DNA from: Plasmodium malariae
Lineage: Eukaryota; Apicomplexa; Aconoidasida; Haemosporida; Plasmodiidae
Reading direction: 5' to 3'
Length of the DNA stretch: 38,860 nucleotides
NCBI RefSeq assembly: GCF_900090045.1
Contig: NW_021638301.1
Coordinates: forward strand, 1 to 38,860
In this document: piece by piece, positions 36,795 to 38,860 of the stretch
How the letters are laid out: every line of letters starts with the position of its first letter
How positions within the stretch are numbered: the stretch's first letter is position 1
The notes under the pieces: model-generated
What the model saw: the letters and a program-made list of their open reading frames with translations, nothing else
Told to the model about the DNA's origin: nothing
Databases searched by the model: none
Made by a program: the position numbers and the translations under genes

Positions 36795-38860
36795 CATTAT
36801 ATATTCCTGTATATATTAAAATAATTACTTATGTTAAGAAAGCTATACCATATTAAATTCAAATTTATAATATTTATTTTAAAAAAGTTCAAATTTTGAA
36901 TGAAATATTGATTATTATAATAATACAATAATAGAAATAATAAAAAAAAAAATATATTTGTTAATTTAATTATAAAAAATGCATTAATTCATCCCTAAGC
37001 AGACACAATTTTTTTTTTAAAGTGAAATATCTAGAAATCTACCTAATATATGAAGAAATATATATTCTAAAAACAAATAAGGAGTAATTTTTTATTGTTT
37101 TACTATAATTCCTTAATATTGCTCCTTTAATTAAGTTTAATTTATATCACTATTTCTGAATTAAAAATCCCTACATTAATTTACATAATTTTATAATTCT
37201 CTATTAATTATATATATTTAGAAAAATATTAAATAAGAAAAAAAAAAAAAAAAACTAGAATCAAAAATGGTATAGAAATATTACAAATAATTTCATTAAT
37301 TTAAAAATATATAAAATGAAGTAAATTTACAAATAAGAACAGTATATACAAGATGTAATATATACATAAGAAATGAAAAAGAATAACAACATATTTTACT
37401 AATATATATGGTTTTGTAATTTTTTGCTTATAATTTTAGAAGGAATATATATTTCTTTTAAAGATACATAATATAAGGAACATATATTGTTGGCGATGCA
37501 TAATCGATCGACAATATATAAATGAATAATATTTTATGAAAAATACTATTAAAATCATAAATATATTATTCCTAAATATGTTGTTCGTTCTATGATTTTT
37601 CGAAGAAAATGATAATTTTAAAATTATTGTATATATACCAAAAATTATATTAATCCTGTAAATATAACATTATAATATTCTCCTTAACAAGTATTTTTTT
37701 TTCGAATTATAATTAAAAATTTAAAAAAGAAAACAAATAGCTAAATTTATAACATTATTTTTAAATTATATAAATTTGCATAATTATATTTGTATTATTT
37801 TAATGTATATCTAATCTACTTCTTACAAGAATGATAAAGAATCTTATTTAGCTTCATTTAGTTTTTCGCACAATTTTTTTGTCTTAGTTTTTTACAAGTA
37901 ATATTACTACATAAAAATATGATAACCTATTTTTAATATAACCTATTTTTTATATTTACAAAAATATAAATATAAATAAACTATGTAATTTATTTTCTCT
38001 AAAAATTAATCTATAAATACGCTTTCTCAGTTTTAGAAGAACTGCTTATTTCTAAATATTCAAAATATATAATTCAATATAGTACAGAAATTAAATATTC
38101 TTATATAATTCTTTTAAAAAAAAAAAAAAAAGAAAAAACATATATATATTATTTAATATTTCATTATATTATATATATTTTAAATGTAAAATGTATACAT
38201 CATAGATTACGTATTATATTATATATTAAGAAACTCATTTCAAATTTTAATAAGTTTTTCTTATTAATAATACTAATTTTGTAAATACTATATTTTAGAA
38301 CAAATGTTTATTATTATTAAAAAATATTCATTATCATAACAGCAAGATAGTAATAATAGTGATTTAAAAAGTAGAATTTTACAAAAATTATGTATTATAT
38401 TAATTATAAAAATAGAATTCCTTATGATATATTATGTGTTTAAAAAATCATATTAATAAGATACCTAACAATATATATAAAAATAAATATTTCTACAGTA
38501 ATTAAAAAAAAAGAAAAAAATAATTATTCATTTTTGTAGCATAATTTTGAAAATAAGAAAATTTAAATAATTTTAATATATATCATTATTTGTCAATGAA
38601 ATTCTTTTAAATTCATGTAATTAATTTCTCTTTGCTGTTTTTTTATTAAAAATAAATATTAAGTAGAAATATATATAGTAAATAATAATGAGTAAAAAAT
38701 GGATAAAAATTATAATTTCCTTAAAAATATTTAATATGATTCTTCAGTTCTAATGCATATCAAATGAAATAAATTTAAAAATAAGAATAATTTACACGAT
38801 ATAATATATACATAATAAATAAAGTATATTTTAATATAATATGTTTTCTAGTAATATTAT
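36795..38860. other. Gene-free A+T-rich spacer to the window end
   Basis: No coding frame, RNA gene or family repeat was recognised. Several poly-A runs of ten or more bases are present (about 37240 and 38117). Confidence 0.55.

Noticed and set aside
1..38860. tRNA, rRNA, CRISPR arrays, transposons and telomere-associated long tandem repeats
   Set aside because: Looked for by eye on both strands; nothing resembling them was found apart from simple AT microsatellites and the telomere itself.

Overview
This window is the extreme end of a Plasmodium chromosome, most probably P. malariae. The first 127 bases are a degenerate CCCTAAA/CCCTGAA array, the Plasmodium telomere repeat read on its C-rich strand, so base 1 is the chromosome tip and the window runs inward. 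Everything behind it is extremely A+T-rich, with long gene-free stretches and small two- or three-exon genes typical of a malaria subtelomere. The species call rests on protein families: two complete and one broken fam-l gene and a fam-m relic, both known as large subtelomeric expansions in P. malariae. It comes from recognising sequence, not from a database search.

Layout: telomere (1-127); a decayed fam-m copy cut off by the telomere (about 128-761, minus); fam-l gene 1 (2799-3773, minus); a decayed exported-protein relic (about 6130-6534, minus); one intact PIR gene (11607-13334, plus); a decayed tryptophan-rich-antigen-like gene (about 14221-15210, plus); a possible small membrane-protein exon (16841-17089, minus); fam-l gene 2 (19171-20131, minus); two paralogous exported membrane proteins (23200-24114 and 25746-26643, minus); a third, unrelated exported membrane protein (30336-31104, minus); and a fam-l copy with one frameshift (35424-36373, minus). 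The last 2.5 kb hold no recognisable gene.

Six two-exon minus-strand genes share one plan although their second exons belong to at least three families. A short first exon of 25-29 codons encodes a hydrophobic signal-anchor-like N-terminus. A phase-0 intron of 115-177 bases follows, then a second exon with an RxL (PEXEL-like) segment near its start, a charged low-complexity stretch and two C-terminal membrane segments. These are presumed to be proteins sent into the host red cell. All six are transcribed toward the telomere; PIR points inward. A short element (gene-strand core TCTCnACATT) lies about 380-410 bases upstream of the start codon of all three fam-l copies and of the third exported gene.

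The known RNA-gene families, CRISPR arrays and transposons were not seen. Exon boundaries were worked out by hand from GT/AG sites, reading frame and comparison between copies.
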